From positions 6,267,001 through 6,331,000 of the forward strand of contig NC_092677.1 of the NCBI RefSeq assembly GCF_964355755.1: a DNA stretch of 64,000 bases, written 5' to 3'. The notes under the pieces were generated by a model. It saw only the letters and a list, made by a program, of their open reading frames with translations. It ran no database searches and was not told the DNA's origin. The position numbers and the translations under genes are program-made. Numbering within the stretch: the stretch's first letter is position 1; the number at the start of each line of letters is the position of its first letter. Positions 60,131 to 64,000 of this stretch are shown here, piece by piece. This DNA comes from Antedon mediterranea (taxonomy: Eukaryota; Echinodermata; Crinoidea; Comatulida; Antedonidae).

Positions 60131-60719
60131 ATAGGCCTATACAACAAAATGTTTCTAATCTTCAAATCAAATAAAAATTGTTTATTTGAAACAATCAAAA
60201 ATCAATAAAAGAAAGGGGCAATATTTAGAGATGTAAAGGAAACACGTTACCAACTCAAGATAGATAGATTGTGTACAACTAACTATTAGTTGTATAAACG
60301 TAATCTTAACTATCTATTTAAAATTTAACCACTATATTTTTTTTGTCCACACATAATTATAATCGATTAAGCGCCCCATTCAAAATTGACCCGCATACAC
60401 AATTACACACATACATTTACGTTATTATGCCTACAACAGCAACTTGTACTGTGTATCTGTACTAAGATTAAGTTGATAATAAAACTATATTATTACCAAT
60501 ATCTTAATTCAATCTTTGATTTTGGTTCGTTCGTTCCAAAAAGAGAACTTAAATTTAATATATATTATTTATGAAGGTATATCTTTGATTTTGTTTCGTT
60601 CGTTCCAAAAAGAGAACTTAAATTTAATATATATAATTATGAAGGTACTATATATCTTTGATTTTGTTTCGTCCGTTCTAAAAGGAGAATTTAAATTTAA
60701 TTTTTAATAGACGTTTTAG

Positions 60720-61150
60720 TAGATGTAAAGAAAAGGTTAAATGTAATTTGTTCAGGTCGTTTGGTACTAATCTGTACTGTTGTATGTTATGGTCTGACCA
60801 CACTGTTCAGAATATTAAATCTTTGGAGGTGTGCTACAACAACTCATTGAGAATGTTGCTAGGCTAATTATCTAAGCACTGTAGTGCTAGTAATTATGTT
60901 TGCCACGAGGAGAATTCCCTCTTTCTAAGAGCATGTACGCAAGTGTGTCTATGGCTTTAGATTAAGAATTGTGAATAGTGAAAACGATCTGGTTAGGTGT
61001 AGGCCACCACGAACTATTTGTTCCGATATTCAAATCTCTACACCAAGTAAGGAAAACTCCTATTTTAGTTTGATTTTTCGGTTTTCTATTATTTGTTGTT
61101 GTATATATAGTATGTATGGAATATTTATTCTGAAATAAAGTGATCACATC
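60720..61150 (+). mobile_element. non-LTR retrotransposon 3' end, unit 4
   Basis: Very close to the unit 1 copy (same GTAGGCCACCACGAAC variant, absent from units 2 and 3), preceded by three ~61 bp repeats (60510-60700). Confidence 0.6.
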
Positions 61151-61487
61151 AAATCATATCAAATTCATATAATTATAAAGGTAGACTTAAACTCAGCCGG
61201 TAGTATGTTGTATATAATATGAACAATAAGAATGTTTCACTACACTCTAAACCACATTTAGAGTGTAGCGCATATTAAAAATACACTGTTTGAAACATTG
61301 TGGTCTTCAATTGGTCAATTTAATGTTTCATTTAGAAGGTGCTAGAATATTGGAACAGTCTACTATAGTTTATAGCAAAATTAGCCTCAAAGAAACGTTA
61401 CCTAGAACAAACATGATTATTTTTTATATTGAAACACGCTTAAGATGAATAACATTATACCAACGTTTAGTATCGGTCTAATACGTC

Positions 61488-61960
61488 TCTGCTCTACATA
61501 AACAAAGATAGCGAAAAATGGTAAAGATCGGATGGTTGCTTTGGTGCAGTCCACGTAGTACATGGATCCCAGCAAAATATGGATTAGCAGAACGTTTAGA
61601 ATACCACCATTTAATTTCATTTGGTATTGAACAAGGCCATATACATGGCTGCAGTCGCGTGCTCAAGTTAGTGTTTACCGACCAACCAACCGACCGACCG
61701 ACATAGTGAGCTCTAGAGTTACGTTGCACGCGACTAAAAAGACCCGAAAATTTTAGATGCTGATGATCTTCTTGCAAATCCTAAATCAATTCTGAAACAT
61801 TTGTGAACGCACGCGAATAGGATACACCGATGAGGTTGTACAGACGTGGAGTCATCTACGATGCTCATGAAGGGATATAAAGCGTGTGTACATTACTTTA
61901 CTCTTCCCTGATATTACAAAACTGAATTCTCAAGTACTGTTTTCTTCACTGTAAAACCCG
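61488..61960 (+). pseudogene. broken sulfotransferase-like gene B, unit 4
   Basis: Same lesions, GACC element at 61653-61735. The 5' part resembles unit 1 (GCAGAACG, CATTTAATTTC) and the 3' part resembles unit 3 (CTACGATGCTCATGAAGGG). It stands ~0.8 kb before the intact gene B on the same strand. Confidence 0.85.
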
Positions 61961-62299
61961 AACCCAGATTTATCATCTTTAAGCATTATTATTATTTATT
62001 GAGGCAATTAATATACATTTTACAAAACATAATACAAATTAAACAAACACAACGTAAGAAGAAAATAATATATAATTATAGTCACTAGCTGCTAGGAAGG
62101 CACAAAGCAGCATAAGCTACTGTCACCAATAATAATGATAAATTACTAAAAGTTAAAATATTAAAAGAATTATATTAAGACTATAGTTTATGTAAGTGTA
62201 AACTTAATAAAATTGTACATTTAATATACAGTACATACAATTTTTATTATAATATAGGCCTAATAACCAATTATTATGAAGAAACAACTTTAATTATTA

Positions 62300-62789
62300 A
62301 TAAATTTTTTTATTTACATTAGGCCTATATCCATTTAAAGACTGTTCATTAATGAATTTTTTGTCATTAAATAGTAATTTTATGTATTGACAGACGTTCA
62401 ATAGTGATAATAAACAGATTAATTAAATGAATCTTTGCTACATGATCATAACAACAAGAATGAGCTAGGCCTATGTTCTATCAATGAATAACCTTGATGG
62501 TAATAGTGTTAAGGGTTGTAGTAATAAGAATAATAAAACGTATTGTTTTAGCAAAATACTTGCTTTAGCCTCTCGTTTCATGACAGCCATCAAAACGGGC
62601 ATTAAAACTTTATTTAATTTATTCAGCGGGTAGATATGTAAGTTAATTTCCATCTAGGCCTATTTGGTGATCAATACAATAACACATTTTTATAACCAAT
62701 ATCTACAATATATAACTAAGAAGTTTAACAAGGAAAGCTTTTCGAACGTCTGATATTCCTCAGAAAACATCGCTGTTCTGCAAACAAAG
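62300..62789. other. right flank of array and gene B upstream region
   Basis: Unique sequence relative to the units. Contains the candidate gene B promoter described separately; no other gene. Confidence 0.5.
62694..62715 (+). promoter_or_regulatory. candidate core promoter of gene B
   Basis: AACCAAT at 62694-62700 and TATATAA at 62709-62715, 75 bases before the start codon. A TATA box at this distance would give a ~45-base leader. The CCAAT box is unusually near the TATA box, so it may be chance. Confidence 0.35.
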
Positions 62790-63677
62790 ATGGCTGAAAA
62801 CTTTCAAGCTCGGGTGATGCTTTGGTGTATTCCACGTAGTATATCCACGGCATTCACTAAATGTATGAGCCACCTCGATGACGTGCAGATTATAAGTGAA
62901 CCGTACGCTAGTGTATATTTCTGTGGACCTGATAGACAATTGTTTGCTAAAGATGAAATAAACAAGGACAACGACAGTTTCCATGAACTTGCGAACGCTG
63001 TTGAGATGGACTATCAAGCAGGTTGGAAGTCGGATACTGCCACCTACAAGTTCATTAAAGAAGACGTTTTAGAGAGAGAGTACCCAGATAAAAAGGTAGT
63101 TTTTGCCAGAGATATGTCATTTGGAATTACAGGGAAGATAGATATGTTGCCTAAAGGTTACCGCCATGCATTTCTAATTCGTAACCCTACAAAATTGTTT
63201 CCATCTTGGAAAAAAATGCTGAAAAAATTTCCAAATAAAAGTGGCAAAGAAGTAAACTTTGATACAAGTGGATGGCTTCCAGCAAAATATGGATTTGGAG
63301 AAAGTTTAGAACTTTACGAACATTTGGTATCATCTGGTATTGAAACAAATCCAGTCATTATAGATGCTGACGATCTTCTTGCAAATCCTAAATCAATTCT
63401 AAAACAACTTTGTGAACGAACGGGAATAGAATACACCGATAAACTGCTAAGCTGGGATGGAAATGATGGTGTTGTTCATACGTGGAAATCTTCTACGATG
63501 CTCATCAAGGGAAATAAAGCGTGTGACTATTACCAAAACGCGTTTTCAAGTACCAGTTTTGCAACTCCTAAACCCGAACCAAACCGAGCAGAACTCGATG
63601 ACGATGTTAATGCATGTATCGACGCAGCACAACCATATTACGACAAGATGTACGCACTCAGAGTAAAGCCTGAATAA
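62790..63677 (+). CDS. sulfotransferase-like P-loop protein B, 295 aa, single exon
   Basis: Intact intronless paralogue of A1-A4 on the opposite strand; well over half of the residues match A by eye. RVMLWCIPRSISTAFTKCM (8-26) is the phosphosulfate-loop region, LIRNPTKLFPSW the 3'-phosphate loop, VIIDADDLLANPKS the later conserved segment. The KEPNR-like C-terminal part (PKPEPNRAELDDDV) is shared with A. ATG context AAAGATGG has A at -3. A polyadenylation signal follows at 63758. It is the nearest visible relative of the four pseudogenes. Likely a cytosolic PAPS-dependent transferase of unknown acceptor. Confidence 0.87.
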   Translation: MAENFQARVMLWCIPRSISTAFTKCMSHLDDVQIISEPYASVYFCGPDRQLFAKDEINKDNDSFHELANAVEMDYQAGWKSDTATYKFIKEDVLEREYPDKKVVFARDMSFGITGKIDMLPKGYRHAFLIRNPTKLFPSWKKMLKKFPNKSGKEVNFDTSGWLPAKYGFGESLELYEHLVSSGIETNPVIIDADDLLANPKSILKQLCERTGIEYTDKLLSWDGNDGVVHTWKSSTMLIKGNKACDYYQNAFSSTSFATPKPEPNRAELDDDVNACIDAAQPYYDKMYALRVKPE

Positions 63678-63757
63678 TAATTGTTAACATTACAGATTCG
63701 AATCCAGTCGACAACGTGGTGAAGATTTTATGTCTAGAAATGTCTAATACTTTTGGA

Positions 63758-63763
63758 AATAAA
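63758..63763 (+). terminator. polyadenylation signal AATAAA, gene B
   Basis: AATAAA 81 bases after the gene B stop codon. Confidence 0.6.
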
Positions 63764-63842
63764 TATATATAATGTATTATAGCTAATGTTTTACCATATA
63801 TGTTAATTAATTCTGAGTTTTTTTTTCTGGTGTCAAATATAT

Positions 63843-63992
63843 AATGTCTTCGTCCGGACAATTATGCGGCTTTTGGTTAGTATATTATTTTTAGATCTGC
63901 TGATCGTTTTTCTAAATGTCTTCGTCCTGCCACAATTATTAGCCAGATTTTCGCGACTTTTGGTAATGAATATAAAATCTTGTTTTTAGATC
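63843..63992. repeat. degenerate direct repeat, two copies of ~75 bp
   Basis: ATGTCTTCGTCC, an ACAATTAT segment, CTTTTGGT and TTTTTAGATC occur in the same order at about 63843-63897 and 63917-63992. Noncoding; may continue beyond the window. Confidence 0.5.
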
Positions 63993-64000
63993 CTAATTAT

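Larger units (their letters stand above)
56912..62299. repeat. tandem unit 4 (5.39 kb)
   Basis: Lacks the ~973 bp segment, like unit 1. About 40 bases upstream of the A4 3' flank (near 57574) are missing relative to the other units. Homology to the other units stops at about 62299 (AACTTTAATTATTA), just where the next unit would begin. Confidence 0.92.

Noticed and set aside
38144-62299. assembly artefact producing four false copies
   Set aside because: Units differ in length, minisatellite number, the ~973 bp segment and many point changes, which collapsed or duplicated assembly of one locus would not easily give. Allelic mis-joining cannot be fully excluded without long reads.

Overview
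Eukaryotic genomic DNA, AT-rich, with spliced genes (GT-AG introns) and a very high density of short DNA transposons, SINEs and minisatellites. The protein types, the repeat landscape and a striking excess of the palindrome TAGGCCTA suggest a marine invertebrate deuterostome, most likely an echinoderm. That placement is inference; no species can be named from the window alone.

Layout. (1) 4401-9091, minus strand: a four-exon gene for a class II aldolase/adducin-head protein (307 aa). Its 2.8 kb first intron holds a minisatellite, a 1.47 kb foldback transposon and a G-rich inverted-repeat element. (2) 9.1-25.5 kb: no convincing gene; short direct repeats, a tRNA-headed SINE, several MITEs, a second SINE inside an unusually long (40 bp) target-site duplication, and a LINE reverse-transcriptase relic. 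(3) 25508-33687, plus strand: a 13-exon SLC6 transporter (640 aa) of the monoamine (serotonin-transporter-like) type; all splice junctions join in frame. (4) 33.9-37.9 kb: three nested or adjacent terminal-inverted-repeat elements, one hAT-like, one apparently TTAA-flanked, one carrying a tRNA-like segment. (5) 38144-62299: four tandem copies (5.35, 7.07, 6.35 and 5.39 kb) of one duplication unit. Each unit holds an intact intronless 297-aa sulfotransferase-like gene (minus), a ~103 bp minisatellite, a MITE, a ~61 bp repeat, a LINE 3' end, and a broken copy of a related sulfotransferase gene (plus). (6) 62790-63677, plus: an intact 295-aa sulfotransferase-like gene, the closest visible relative of the four pseudogenes.

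How it fits together. The ancestral arrangement was probably a head-to-head pair of sulfotransferase-like paralogues, A (minus) and B (plus). A block containing gene A and an already broken B copy was then amplified in tandem next to an intact B. Gene A has stayed open in all four units while pseudo-B carries the same lesions in all four, so the lesions predate amplification. Units differ by minisatellite copy number, a ~973 bp presence/absence segment and a few amino-acid changes, in a mosaic pattern that suggests unequal exchange or gene conversion. The aldolase-like and SLC6 genes show no obvious functional link to the array.
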